From Sialis fuliginosa (Eukaryota; Arthropoda; Insecta; Megaloptera; Sialidae), in the NCBI GenBank assembly GCA_961205875.1, contig OY540814.1, forward strand, positions 26,170,151-26,234,150: 64,000 bases of DNA. The letters are read 5' to 3'. A model generated the notes under the pieces. That model saw only the letters and a list, made by a program, of their open reading frames with translations, was not told the DNA's origin and made no database searches. Below, in pieces: positions 1 through 11,990 of the stretch. Position 1 is the first letter of the stretch. Each line of letters starts with the position of its first letter. The position numbers and the translations under genes were made by a program.

Positions 1-344
1 CCGGAAACTGGCCAATTTAGAAAACACATTTCTGGTAGAACTTGCAAAGAATAATGCTCGATATTTTAAAATTATATTTCAAATGGTTCATAGCAGAAAA
101 AATGTTGATTATACAAACTTGTATAGGAAACGTTATTTTCTATAATTTATCTTCTACTAATTTTTAAAAATATTTTATCAGTTAATCAGAAATATTTATT
201 TTAGATAAGTAGATTCACGTTTACGGTTTATTTTCAGTGCCTACGTATAAGAAAGTCTCTAGGCACCTGTGGCCGATATTTACCTGTTGATACGTTGTTA
301 TAAAAAATTTAAAAAATAAAACACGAATATTTTGTAAAAAATAA
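1..344. other. AT-rich sequence, nothing recognised
   Basis: No open frame of note and no inverted terminal repeats were seen. The stretch ends at the target duplication of the MITE that starts at 353. Confidence 0.5.
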
Positions 345-352
345 ATTATCAT

Positions 353-631
353 TAGAGATTGGAAAAATAGTTGTTATTTTCAATGAAATAGTTACTAGTT
401 GAATTTTTTTTCGGAAAATTATTGTTAAATAGTTTTTTTACGATTTAATAATAATTAGTGTAAACGAAGCAGTAAAAAGTGTCGCAAATAGTTTAAAAAT
501 AGTTAGAAAGGTAGTTGATTTCAAATTGTGTTCAATTAAACCAGTTTTCTGAAAACGGTGGAGATATGTAATAAAAATTACAATAAATGCATTTTTACGC
601 AATAGTTGAAAAACTATTTTTCCAATCTCTA
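353..631 (+). mobile_element. hAT-type MITE, copy 1
   Basis: A 279-bp element with inverted ends TAGAGATTGGAAAAATAG and CTATTTTTCCAATCTCTA. It is flanked by a perfect 8-bp duplication ATTATCAT (345-352 and 632-639). An 8-bp duplication is the hallmark of hAT transposition. The interior is non-coding and matches 27537-27795 and, reversed, 32045-32323. No transposase is present, so it must be moved in trans. Confidence 0.85.
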
Positions 632-639
632 ATTATCAT

Positions 640-1213
640 ATAATATAATGCATATCACCTAATTATTTAGAAAAATTTCAGTTTATTGAACAATAATATA
701 AAATTAGACTGCAAATATATATTCGCATATAAAAATAAACTATTTTGTAACAGCGTGCATTAAAAATTTATCCTCCACAAAAATCTGATACATCGTCAAC
801 ATTGGGACACATATGACGTCATCATGTGTATCATACATCACGTCATCCGCGAGCGAAATTTATGAAAATTCGCAAAGATTTTAATTTTGATAGTGACGTG
901 GGTTCGAAGCTCGTTAAACAGACACACGTTTACAGGCTGTCCCAAGATAAACCGTTCTATCTTATTTATGTGATTACCCTTTAGTATCTTCCAGATCTTC
1001 ATTTCACGAGTTTAATATTCCTATTAAATCATATTTATTTGGTACGATTTTGGCTTCTTTATAACGTAATATATTTTTAAAATCCTTGTATATTTCGGTT
1101 GTACGTGATCTATGCGAATATGTTGAAAGAGGATTTCGAAAAAAAATTCGAAATTATATGTATATTTTAAACCGTGTTATTTTTCATGTAGGTACTTTTA
1201 GTTAATTATTTTA
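640..1213. other. AT-rich intergenic sequence with one CRE-like site
   Basis: No gene was seen. A perfect TGACGTCA palindrome lies at 814-821, followed by two further TGAC or CGTCA half-sites up to about 850. This is the only perfect CRE here apart from 47787-47794 that is not inside a recognised MITE-family sequence. Confidence 0.45.
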
Positions 1214-1385
1214 TACTAGCTGTTACCCGCGACTTTGTCTTTTATCTAATCAATTTTTCGGGATACAAAGTAGCCTATGTCCTTCCTCAGGATACAAGTT
1301 ATCTCCCTGCCAAATTTCATCAAGATCGGTTCAGTGGTTTAGTCTTGAAAAGGTAACAGACAGGCAATTATTTTCGTATTTATAA
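1214..1385 (+). repeat. Short dispersed insect repeat (copy 1)
   Basis: It starts near CTAGCTGTTACCCGCGAC, runs through a block about 'aaagtagcctatgtccttcctcag' and the block with 'gatcggttcag', and ends in 'aaggtaacagacag'. The same order is seen at 34.8, 37.1 (reverse), 38.1, 45.7 and 53.5 kb (reverse). This kind of sequence is very common in lepidopteran genomes, often as the tail of a non-LTR element or SINE. It is non-coding. Confidence 0.7.
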
Positions 1386-1390
1386 TATTA

Positions 1391-2110
1391 CTAGCTGGAC
1401 CCGCGCGGCTTCGCTCACGTGGACTACGGAATTATTGTTTAGGATTCAAACAAAATTAATTAAGTACAAACACGATTAGTTATTATTTTAATAAAAACCA
1501 AACAACATTTAAATTACCTACCTAACAAAAACGAATCATAACAAAAAGTAAAAATAATTTTTGTTCTATTTAAATTGAAAACAAAATAAACAATTGACAA
1601 TCAAAAGAATACCGGCCTGTGATTATTCCCTCTGCCCTGCGGCTACACGTTATGATCCCTCCTTACCGCACGCCGCGACACGCGTCGCCTTCGAGCGAAT
1701 AATATGCTCCCGTATGTATATTTCGATATTTTCTAAACTATACGACCAAATTGGATGCTGTAAAGGGTAGATTATATCTACATTAAGTACTTATGACGAT
1801 GAAATCATTTATTTCCATACGGATTAATGTTTTGCAGGTCAAAACCCAAATATTAAAAGCAGTAATTGTAGCTTAAATATAAAAGTTAGACATATGGTGT
1901 CGCTGACTTTATTGTAGATCTTTTAATTCTACACAATTCTTTACTACATTATTTTGTTCAATATTGAACGGTTTAGGCAGCGTATTACAAAATAGCGCAC
2001 CGACGGCAAATTTTTTTCCGACTTGATTTACTATTATCGTCACTGCTTAGTTGTTTGTTACCTAACGTAACAAAAACAATAAAATAGTAAAATAGATTAA
2101 GGTTTGAATG
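1391..2110 (+). repeat. Dispersed repeat related to 20947-21235
   Basis: It begins CTAGCTGGACCCGCGCGGCT, and the stretch with 'attattgtttaggatt' and 'aagtacaaacacgattag' recurs at about 20.98 kb. The block 'tatcgtcactgcttagttgt' at about 2035 recurs at about 21.05 kb. The second copy is therefore a version with an internal deletion. No coding potential was seen. Confidence 0.6.
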
Positions 2111-3495
2111 ATTTCAGATCGATCTAGTTTTACTTCCCACCCCCTCCCCCTCATCCCTCTTTCGGATACTAAAATTAATTATTTAAAACGATATAATTAT
2201 TAAATTATTTATCAAAATAATTTGAAATTTTAATATGTAAAATATATAGCATACATATTAAGACCATTCTGAAGTTTATTTGATTTATAGTTTCAAAGTG
2301 TCGCCAAACAGGAGATGTTTTTTTAATCCACTTTAAATCTAATAAAAGTAAAAATATTTTTATGAGAAATAACTAAATTAGAGTAGAAAAAGTATTTTAA
2401 ATCTACAAAAATTTTATTTAGTCAGTTTTAGTTCTGGAGAAAGCCACACATCCGAAGGGTTTGTTTGTTTTTTGTGTCAGCCGGAAGTAAGTTCATCTTC
2501 CCTTGGACCTTTTAGTTTTGTTTAGCTTTTTGTTTCTGTTTGTGGAACATAACTCGTTTTAGATAAGGATAGTCTATAAATCTTGCGACGTAGGTAACTA
2601 ACGAAGGCAGGTTGTTTATTTTTGTTATAAATCTAAACAAACAGTACAAGATTTTCTCTTGAATTGGGAAGAGTATTTCTGCAAATCAAGTCTAAGTAGG
2701 TCGAGGCTTTGGTTAGGTTAATGATGTAATAAACATTTTAATTTTATAGGTTTTGGTTCAAAATTTATAGGCATTCTATTGTAGTAATTTTCTTCTGAAA
2801 GAGTTGTAAAATAGTGAAAATTTTTTGTAGTATCTTTTTAATTGTTTTTTAGATTATTTTTTACATTATGTATGCAAGCTTATAGCTTTAGCGGTGATGA
2901 TCTTAAAATAATTCTTAGCTTCTGGGTGTAAGTTACGTTCTTTTGGTCGTTATCTCGACAAAACTTTCATCACATATTGCATTAGATATATTTATCTAAA
3001 AATAAAAAATGTAGAAAAAGTTACAACCATTTTCTATTGACATTTATTTTTATAAAAAAAAATCACAAAGTTGTATTAATCTCAAATCGGTTTACTTTAT
3101 AAAATATTACAGACACCGCCTATTAATTTGCTTAATTTGAAACATATGTTAAAATTAAACGATAGAGAGAGAGACAATCTGCATAAAAAATTAATCGATG
3201 CATGTTATCACATAGTTATAAATTATTTCACATTTCCTAATTTTGCATGCGGCCATTTCAGACTGTCATTTCTACAGAAACGCCTCTTTTGACTTGTTTG
3301 TAATTACTTATAACTGGGAAAATCAGATAATGTAAGAAATATTAAATCAATATCAAATTTGTCCATGCCGAACCTTAAAAATGATTAAATGAATTATAAT
3401 GTACACTAATTATTCCTTAGAAATCAATTATTTACAGGGGTCTGATAAGTTTAATCGAAAATTGAGCCGTGAAAAAATTCGAAAAGATTAAAATA
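2111..3495. other. AT-rich sequence with one old repeat fragment
   Basis: No gene was seen. A fragment at about 2889-2935 (gcggtgatgatctt, then agcttctgggtgtaag) matches one arm of the hairpin repeat at 54541-54721. A short GA run is at about 3163-3172. Confidence 0.45.
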
Positions 3496-3496
3496 A

Positions 3497-3915
3497 TATA
3501 AGGTAGTGGCACCAGTTATGGCCGCTATAAGAGCAAATATAGTTTGTTTTTTTAAATTATAGCCTTTTATTTTGTTTATGATTTTTCTTCAGTAATGGAC
3601 ACTTGCTAATGATATCAAAATGATAAGTACTACGACACAAAATATATAAAAGAAAGAATCGTCAAATTTGAAACAATGTAAAGCAGTTGCTATGATAATA
3701 TAATAATTAATTAATCAATTATACTAATAATTTAGTTTAAATGTCCACCTTTTTGACACCTATGGCCGATTGTCATCAAATCACGCTGTAAGACAGTTAA
3801 ATGTATATAAATTAATATTCAGAAATGGTTCGTAATCAAATATTTCTAATTCAGTAGATTGATTAAAAAATAGCCATTACTGGGGTCATATCCAAGACTG
3901 GTGCCAGTACCTTAT
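3497..3915 (-). mobile_element. TIR element of the ATAAGGTACTGGCACCAG family, copy 1 (reverse)
   Basis: The ends are near-perfect inverted copies of ATAAGGTAGTGGCACCAGT and GGTGCCAGTACCTTAT. The interior ('gtggacatttaaac', 'tactggggtcat') is shared with 6131-6680, 8524-9056, 33174-33730, 35638-35812 and 62518-62830. It is non-coding and AT-rich, as expected for a MITE. This copy lacks part of the interior found in the 550-bp copies. Confidence 0.8.
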
Positions 3916-5030
3916 TGATATTTTATAAATGTAGGTATACTTATGTCAGGTATTATAAACAAGAGAGGAGACAAATTTTATAACTGACTGTCTCGTGAAA
4001 ATTATACGTAATTTGTATCGATCTCGTTTGAATTTAAACCAATTTGTAGGAGTGTGTCTTTTGTTTTTATTAAAGTTACTTTACATGGATACAAGAAAGA
4101 ATAGGAGGTTGCTGATGAGCCAAACATGATAATGTTATTGAAAAAATGTACATCTGTAAATATTATTAACTAGCGATGAATCTGCGTCGAAGCTATCAAC
4201 CAGACCCAAATACATTATGTAAAAGTTAATTGAAGTTGCCATAAACAACAACAGTTTTTATCTCGTATGGGAAATAATTATAAGCTCATCTAGCCCAACC
4301 CATACAATTTTAAAAGCAATAATCTTTTTACACATTGTAAAATATTACAAATTGCAAGAATAAATCAACCATATGGTTATTTGTAAATCAATCATTTGTG
4401 CACCTGTAACCGGAAATTATTCAATAAAATATTAGTGACTTTATCAATTTACAACTCTAATAAATCGTATAGGTATATGTTTTGTCGGGTTACTTCTTTC
4501 TTACTAGTTTTATTATTATGTCGGTGTAAAGTATAGGAAACACATGATTTCAGAATCATTGATTATAGTTCCAGTAATTACAAAGTGATTTATCACTTGA
4601 TAATTTTCTTTATTCGGTGTACAACTGTACATACATACAAGTATGTCAGATTTTCAGTTTCAATTATTATTTTCATATTTCTCATTTCGAAAACAATTTT
4701 GCAAACATTAATCTATTATTTTTTCAGTAAAATATGTGATAAGTAAATCAAATTTCGAAATGTTTCCTTTATAAAAATTTTCTGAGTTATTTATTATACC
4801 TGCTCTACATAAAATAATAATTTGTTTTAAATACTTTTAAAACATAAATTTTATTTTATTAGATATTCTGTCTAATTTCTGAGATTTTGCTTTAGTGAAA
4901 TTATTGCTAGTCGTTTTACCTTCTGAATAGAGCTGGACAAGACATATTTAAATCTAGTTATCGCCTCTTAAAAATTAAAGCAATGATTTTTTCTACATTA
5001 TGTAAAAATATATTGAAACAAATCGAATCT
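3916..5030. other. AT-rich sequence, nothing recognised
   Basis: No open frame with coding character, and no inverted ends, were seen. Confidence 0.4.
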
Positions 5031-5839
5031 ATAATAGATTATAATACCTCTACGTCTTATTTTCTTGTATTTTAGTCGATATTTGTATGACAAGTTGAAG
5101 TTCACTGCAGGAAATTTCACTAAAAAATTTAGAATTTTTGATTTCGTTAAAAGTATGTTTATTGTATAGAAAATGACGTGAAAAGTGGTTTGTTTCAAAC
5201 CGCAGGTCTGTATCTCAAACCGTTCTTGAGATATAGCCTCTCAAAGTTTTAGTTTTTTCAAATTTTTGGAGAAAAAAGGCCACAACTTTTGAACGGGTGG
5301 TTGGAATTGATTTTAGTTGACGGATTTGGAATCATCGTGTTAAAATCTATATAGTGACATAAAATAATACCTTAAAACTCGAAAAAACATGTCATTATAT
5401 AGATTTTGACACGCTGATTTCAAATCCGTCAACTAAAATCAATTCCGACCACGCGTTCAAAAGTTATGGACTTTTTTCTCCAAAAATTTGAAAAAACTAA
5501 AACTTTGAGAGGCTATATCTCGAGAACGGTTTGAGATACAGACCTGCGGTTTGAAACAAACAACTTTTCACGTAATTTTCTATACAATAAACATACTTTT
5601 AACGAAATCAAAAATTCTAAATTTTTTAGTGAAATTCACTGCAGTGAACTTCAACTCATCATACAAATATCGACTAAAATACATGAAAATAAGACGTAGA
5701 ATCATTTAGTTACTATATAAATAGTATATAAGAATTTATTTAAACTAAATCTGTTTCATAACTAGTTTTTTTTTGTTAATAGGAGGGGAAGGATTGACAA
5801 AATATGCTTCCCTTTTAAAAATTTCACGCCTCGCCACTG
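5031..5839 (-). mobile_element. hAT-like foldback element, copy 1 (truncated)
   Basis: Two arms of about 330 bp (roughly 5045-5385 and 5390-5700) are near-perfect inverted copies of each other, with almost no loop. The right end carries the TCGCCACTG terminus (5831-5839) of the complete relative at 30522-31617; the other terminus is absent. An open frame across the left arm at 4998-5198 recurs at 30622-30819 only because the DNA is repeated. Confidence 0.75.
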
Positions 5840-6130
5840 GTGTAAATGTACAGTCAGACAACATAAACAAAAAGAAAATCATGTCGCAGGTAGTGAAGTG
5901 AGTGGATGATGATAAACTGGAGCCGTACATGGAGCGTAATAACTCCGGTAGTGTGTGATTGATTGAACTCTCTCCAAGTGCTCCGTTTTACTGACCTTTT
6001 GAACACAGTTTGCTCTAGCACGTATAAAGATCCTCAGTCAATTTCGATTTGTGATTTTTTTTGTCACATTTCTTATACAACGGATGCTGTTTAGGTATAT
6101 TAACTCCGCGAATTTTATTTTGTTGTTTTT
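5840..6130. other. Non-repetitive sequence, no gene recognised
   Basis: The stretch is less AT-rich than its surroundings and matches nothing else in the window. No convincing exon with splice sites was found. Confidence 0.35.
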
Positions 6131-6680
6131 ATATAAGGTACTGGCACCAGTCAATCATACCTCAGTGTTGAATTCTTGTTTAATTAAATATACTAAATTA
6201 GACATATTTATTGATAGGTATTTGATTAGTCATTACTGAATCATAATCTACAGGCACTTAACTATAAAACAGCTTAATTTGATAATAATCGGCCAAGTGT
6301 CAAAATGGTGGACATTTAAACTAAATATTAGTGTAATCTATTTATTAATTATTACAATATCATAGCATCTGCTTTACATTGTTTCAAATTTTAAGATTCT
6401 TTATTTAATTAATTTTGTGTCGTAGTACTTATCATTTTGTAATCATTAGCAAGTGTCCATCACTGCGTGCTCATTACTAGTTTTACTTTATCCATTACTG
6501 GAGAAAAAATATAAACAAAATAAAAGACTAGAATTTAAGAAACAAACTATATTTGCGGACTTTTGATATTAAATTGATTTAATAAATAGGTACTTGTATT
6601 ATTAGTAATATGAGTCCATGAGAATTACAAAAAGCCCATCAATCCCAAAAGCGTCCAAGACTGATGACACTACCTTATAT
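6131..6680 (+). mobile_element. TIR element of the ATAAGGTACTGGCACCAG family, copy 2
   Basis: It starts ATATAAGGTACTGGCACCAG and ends in an inverted ACTACCTTATAT. The interior follows the other copies throughout, including the 'ggagaaaaaatataaacaaaataaaag' block. It is the longest, most complete forward copy together with 33174-33730. Confidence 0.8.
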
Positions 6681-6745
6681 CACCACTGTTTTAATACCAT
6701 TGGTGTTTACTACCGCGTGTGCGCGAATATGACAAACACGTCATT
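6681..6745. repeat. Fragment of the ATGTCCGG-ended MITE
   Basis: The stretch with 'accactgttttaatacca' followed by 'cgcgtgtgcgcgaa' matches the middle of the MITE at 15693-16026. Neither terminus is present. Confidence 0.5.
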
Positions 6746-7295
6746 TATTTTATAATACTAAACATAAAAGTATCAATCAAATATGTATAACAGATATTAC
6801 AGTATTTGACACCTCTATAAAAATGCTATTCGATACAATTATAATTTCTTTACTATTGTCACGCTAGAATCAATACTGAGAGAAAAGAATCAGTATTCTG
6901 AATGTTAACACAGAACCTAACACGTTGGAATTTCTCGGGACTTGACTTCATTAGCATCTAAAAGACATTAGGTGTTAGGTGGTCAACTATCAAACTAAAG
7001 AAGACCGATGTAGATAGGAATCCTCCCATCTGATTTACGAGCGACCTGTCTACAACTTTATAAAACTGGAAATATATACTCGAACCATCTGTTCTTTTTA
7101 ACTGTTTTAACACACAAAAAGTTATAATAGGTTCGGAGGGTTATAATTTTATTGTTTAAGTGTGACTTTTGTTAATTTTGAAATGTAATTGAGTGTATAG
7201 TTTTTATTTACATGAGGTGAAAAATATCTTTATGTATACTTTTTTTGTTGGTTTTATCAGACGACCGTTTATTAGTTTAATGAATTATTTAATCC
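6746..7295. other. AT-rich sequence, nothing recognised
   Basis: No gene, TIR pair or tandem repeat was seen. Confidence 0.4.
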
Positions 7296-7299
7296 ATTT

Positions 7300-7730
7300 T
7301 TAGGGTTCCGTACTTCAAAATGTACAATCGGAACTAAAAGGATCACTTGTTATCCGTCTGTCTGTCTGTCTGTTTGTCAAGAACCTTTTTCTCATGAACA
7401 CCTAAAGGTATCAACTTAAAATTAATTTAAAATAGTCCTGTGAAAAAATTCAAATTTCTAACTCAATGCAACAAAAAAATAAGGCCTTTCGAAGCGTATT
7501 TTGATACAGACAGACTGACTCACTGATTGACTGTCAATTCTAATTCTATGTGGAATTATTACGTGATAAACTTAATTTTGCAGTTTCTTTCTACGTCAAG
7601 GCGCCTTGGGAATCGGGTCCATTGACTTCTTTATTAACTATTGTCAATAATTAAGTTTTATATAACACTACGGAACCCTCAGGGCGCTAGTCCTACTCGC
7701 ATTTGTACGTCTTTTTCAGGTTAAGAGATA
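7300..7730 (+). repeat. Lepidopteran dispersed repeat (gggttccgtac type)
   Basis: It starts in 'tagggttccgtacttcaaaa' and holds a GTCT run at 7356-7374. It ends in 'acggaaccctcagggcgct' followed by 'agtcctactcgcattt'. This opening and closing pair is typical of a very abundant lepidopteran non-coding repeat and is the single best clue to the organism. A second GTCT run sits just downstream at about 7745-7764. Confidence 0.7.
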
Positions 7731-7769
7731 CTTATATAACACTGTGTCTGTCTGTCTGTCTGTCGCAAC

Positions 7770-8410
7770 CTTCTAACTAATTGCAATCAATTGTGAAGAC
7801 CAATAGTAGATCTGTTATATTTTTTTTAGTTTTTATCACTTTTAAACGATTATTAATTTGACTACTTGCAATCGAACTGCAAATTAGATGACTTAGTTGT
7901 ACAATTTTTATCTATAATTAAAATATAACAAATATTTACTTTTTTCGTAAAACTATATGCAATAAATATTTGAAACTTTTCAATTTTTTCTGCAAAACCA
8001 AGCTTCCCAATAATTTTGAATTCTTTTGAAATCTTTAAAAAAATAATTTTAACATCTCCTTTTTATGATACACAGAAAATTAACTTCTGAGTTATTACAT
8101 TTTTTGACACACAATTAACCCAAAAGTTCGACAAATGAATCCCGGGCGAAGATTTCTTCTTCTTCCCGGCCAACGCCACCTGCGCGGGGAGTCTTGTTAA
8201 TTTAAGATCTGTCATCGCAGTGTGCTTTGACAGCGCAAGCGGCCGACGAAACATTTTGACTTTTAAATTATATTCCGTTTTAATATCTTAAAAACTTATG
8301 TATAGTCTGTTTTTTTAAATACCTGTGTTTTCTAATTTTACAGCTTTTAGGTGATTTTTGATTTATGACAAATTTTTAACCAACTTCAAAAAGAAGGATG
8401 TTCTCAATTC
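7770..8410. other. Unassigned sequence with a G+C-richer patch
   Basis: Most is AT-rich. The patch at about 8140-8255 is G+C-richer and holds a 63-codon minus-strand frame (8063-8254) starting MFRRPLALSKHTAM. I do not recognise this protein. The frame has no visible splice sites or partner exon. It could be a piece of a conserved transcript or of a retroelement. Confidence 0.3.
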
Positions 8411-8421
8411 GACAATACAGT

Positions 8422-8504
8422 AGCACCTCGCAATAACGGCTACTCGCTTAACACCACTCTTAAATCTCCATATTTGGTCCCAATTATGCCGTTATTGCGA
8501 GGTA
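8422..8504. mobile_element. Tiny TIR element or solo hairpin
   Basis: ACCTCGCAATAACGGC and its exact inverse GCCGTTATTGCGAGGT bracket about 80 bp. 'cagtagcacctcgc' at the left resembles the termini of pogo/Tigger-like elements. No clean TA duplication could be assigned. Confidence 0.5.
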
Positions 8505-8523
8505 AATTTTGTATGTATAAGTC

Positions 8524-9056
8524 AAGTCTTGGATATAACCCCAGTAATGGTTATTCTTTAATTAAATGTACTGAATTAGAAATATTTGTTGATATATGAT
8601 TACTACCATTTCTGAATATTGATCTATATACATTTAACTGTCTTATAGCGTGATTTGATGACAATCGGCCAATAGGTGTCAAAATGGTGGACATTTAAAC
8701 TAATTATTAGTATAATTTATTTATTGATTATTATATTATCATATCAACTGCTTTAAATTGTTTCAAATTTGACGATTATTTCTTTTATATATTTTTTGTC
8801 GTAGTATAATACTTATCATTTTGTAATCATTAGCAAGTGTACATCACTGCGTTCTGCTTTATCCATTACTGGAGAAAAAACGTAAACAAAATAAAAGGCT
8901 ATAATTTAAAAAACAAACTATATTTGCGGACTTTAGTAATTAAATTGATTAAATAAAGAGTTAGGTACTTGTTTTATTAGTAACATGAGTTCATGAGAAT
9001 TACAAAAAAGTAAATCTTGCTCTTATAGCGGCCATAATTGGTGCCAGTACCTTATA
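8524..9056 (+). mobile_element. TIR element of the ATAAGGTACTGGCACCAG family, copy 3
   Basis: The left terminus is damaged, starting within 'agtcttggatataacccc'. The right terminus GGTGCCAGTACCTTATAA is intact. The interior is collinear with the other copies. Confidence 0.75.
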
Positions 9057-9639
9057 ATAATCAAATTAAATAATTTTTGAAATCGGTGCCAAGCCAATAA
9101 AAATCTTTTTAAGAAAGAAAAAATAAAACCGACTTCCAAAACTGTTAAGTTTTTTTAAGTTGATTTTTTTTTCTTAAAAATTCGCTTACTCTAAAAATAG
9201 ACCGATAGTAAGTTGTTTACCCTTTTTTTCACCATCCCTTAATTCGTTCCAAGCAAGAATTACTTATATTTAATATATATACGTTCATGTATTTCTATTT
9301 TTTGTAACAAAAGCGTACAAAGCATGTAAATATGTTATGTTGTTCTTTACTTATCACATTTGCAATATGTTTTGCGAGAACATTGTATATGACGTGTGCA
9401 AAAACATATAAACTATGTTTATCAACTGCTACGTTTTGTGATGTTGTGTTTGAAACTCGTAATGCAAAGATGAAAAACTGTGGCAGATATCGTTTGGTGC
9501 GATGCGATGTGAGAAATTCTATCGTATATATGAATATACATCGTACCTACTGAATTATATAAATAAAAAGGATAATATTATGAAACAGGATGTTTATGTG
9601 TAAAGTAAAAACATTACTTTACATATACTTTACATATAA
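9057..9639. other. AT-rich sequence, no supported gene
   Basis: A 73-codon plus-strand frame (9332-9553) starts MLCCSLLITFAICFART and has a hydrophobic start like a signal peptide. Nothing else supports it: no splice sites, no family similarity that I recognise, and a local composition no different from non-coding DNA. Confidence 0.3.
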
Positions 9640-9970
9640 TTTTTAAAAACTGTTTTATGATGATCTTACGTGTCTCTTATTTCCAAAAAAATGCTTATTT
9701 CTGCAGAAAATAAAGGTTTAATCACAAAAATTGACCCTTTTAAAACTAATTTTGAATTTGATGCCAAAACGCTCGCAGGTGTCATGGCGCATTTTTGACG
9801 TCACACCTATGTAAATACTCATTGTCAACTATAATAAATCCTTGTTCCATCGCCAATGTTTCTCGGTTTTACTTTTGGTAACACAAAACTGAGAAAATTG
9901 ATAATGTAAAACCACAAAATATAATATTAATGAAACAAAAATGACGTTTACGTAACCGTGACGAATAATA
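9640..9970 (+). repeat. Internal copy of the 11991-12480 element
   Basis: It runs from 'ttttatgatgatctta' through 'atttctgcagaaaataaagg' to 'aaaatgacgtttacgta', matching 12030-12330 closely. It has a perfect TGACGTCA at 9796-9803. The inverted termini seen in the second copy are missing here. Confidence 0.7.
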
Positions 9971-10654
9971 AACCATTTTATAGATATTCATTTCTGTACA
10001 TTAATGTTTTAAAAAGTTTTGTCATATAATTTCATATAATCAAACTTTAATGTATTCAAGAAAACATTACTCGTATAATACACTTAATAATTTAAACATT
10101 TAAATCTTAATCAGCTGATAGATCTAAATATAGAACAACACAAAACATATTAGAAAACAAAATAAAAACGATATAATGCTGCTTTCTTTTCCCTCTCATC
10201 AAACAACTAACATAATTTAAAATACCTACAATTATCCACACTGTATTAAATTTAAAGAAAAAGCCTCGGGCGGAAAAGTGATAAAACCTGACCTATAAAA
10301 GAATGGGTGGTCAACGTGTTCAAGTATAATATTGCGCATAAACTGTAATTTATATGGAAAGTATAAATGTGCTGTAACTAACTTCGTGATTTATTTAATG
10401 CTCCCGAAGAAGCGGCCACTCAAAATTTGAACCGTGAATGTGAATGTTACCTATACATACATATGTATGTATACCGGGTGTTTTTTTTAAAGACTTTCCA
10501 GCGGATTATTTCCAAAGTAAAGAATTTTCAGAGAAAATGTTTCAGGCAAAAGTTTCATGGTTTCGAAGGTGGTAAATATTGACGTTATGGATTGACACTA
10601 AAAAAGTCACCTTGATGGATTTTCAGGTTCAATATTTTTTTTTTTCACCAAATA
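9971..10654. other. AT-rich sequence, nothing firmly recognised
   Basis: A block starting 'ccgggtgttttttttaaag' at about 10474 looks like the end of another dispersed repeat, but no partner terminus was found in the window. Confidence 0.35.
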
Positions 10655-11050
10655 CAGTCGGGACTCGTTTATTCTAAGCCTTCTGAATCGTTTTGAATCG
10701 AGGAAGTCGCGTTTATTCGAAGTCGAGAGGGATTCCCACCAAGTTATGTATAGATCCTTGACCAATCAGTGTTGGCGCGGGAATTGACGTCACCACGAAG
10801 ATGTATTCAAATGTTATAAATGTATAATAGAATATCAAATACAAGAAATCCTTTATTTATTCTTATCTTCGTATTTTTTGATATTTTAAAAACATATACA
10901 ATCAAAGAAGTACAAATTCGACATTGCAAAATCATGAAAAAACTATCACAAAACAATTTTGTCTATTCGGGAAGTGTCATTTTTACTATTCTTAAATTGG
11001 CAATACGTTCTGTGATTTTGACAACTTTATATACCTTGGTACATATGTAA
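10655..11050 (+). mobile_element. pogo/Tigger-like MITE, copy 1 (3' truncated)
   Basis: It starts CAGTCGGGACTCGTTTATTC after a TA, matching the terminus of the complete copy at 38228-38680 (reverse). The block 10750-10800 holds a CCAAT box in 'gaccaatcag', an E2F-like 'ttggcgcgggaa' and a CRE TGACGTCA (10785-10792). The 76-codon frame at 10820-11050 recurs in other copies as repeat-derived sequence and is not a gene. Confidence 0.7.
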
Positions 11051-11990
11051 TATTTATCGTTAATAGTTAATCGTGATAGTGAAATAATTTTACTTTATTT
11101 TTAATTTCGAATATGGCAAAATATGAGCAAGGTGACGAGTGACGACGGTGATAAGTGTAAATTATAATATGTATGTATTCTATCTGACCTAACCTCAAAT
11201 TTGAACTACTTCTTACCGTGAACGAAAATTAAATTTAAAAAAATTACCTACTTGGTAGTACATTCTTAAACATTACCAAAATTGTCATTTTTGGTACTTT
11301 CGGTTGGGTTTCAGCACACCAAAAACCTCCGAAATCAGAAAGAGACAATAAAATGATGTCGGCCTGTGTTATCGGATAATAATCAGATCATTAACGAATA
11401 ATTACCTGATAATTATCCAGCATGGGTCCAGTGGTGAACTAAGGGAAGATGGGACCGCTAAAATGAGGTACAAGAACTTAATGAGGGTTAAAAATCATTT
11501 ATTTTGTGTGGGGTCCTTTAGAATAATAGAAGAAAATATAGTTTGTTTCTTTGATTCAAAGTTAAATAAAAATCCAAATAGCCTCACTCCGGTCCTGCTT
11601 CTTTATAAATAAACGCAAAGAACAATAAACATAATTTATTATTCTAAAGAATCGGGCCTGAAATATTTAAATTTATCAGAAGATTTCAAAGATAAGTGAA
11701 TTCATATTGCTCCGACAAAATTCCACTTTCGAATACTGCTTGATCAATAATCAGTAAGTGTCACATAACTCCAAACAGGAGTAAAATCGACAGGAGAGCG
11801 TTCGTTATCTGATATAAAACTAAATAAATTCTACACATACCTACATATCATGTTATTACAGTGTCTCTACAACAGTAATTTCAATCTACTTTATGAGTAA
11901 TTTATTGTATTTAAATTTTCGGACTATAGTATTTACAATCTCTTAAACTAAATAAATACACCTTAACCAGTCAAGAATAAAAAATATTTG
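11051..11990. other. AT-rich sequence, nothing recognised
   Basis: No coding signal and no inverted terminal repeats were found. Confidence 0.4.

Noticed and set aside
895-925. GGGTTCGAAGCTC resembling a tRNA T-arm
   Set aside because: No acceptor or anticodon stem can be built around it.
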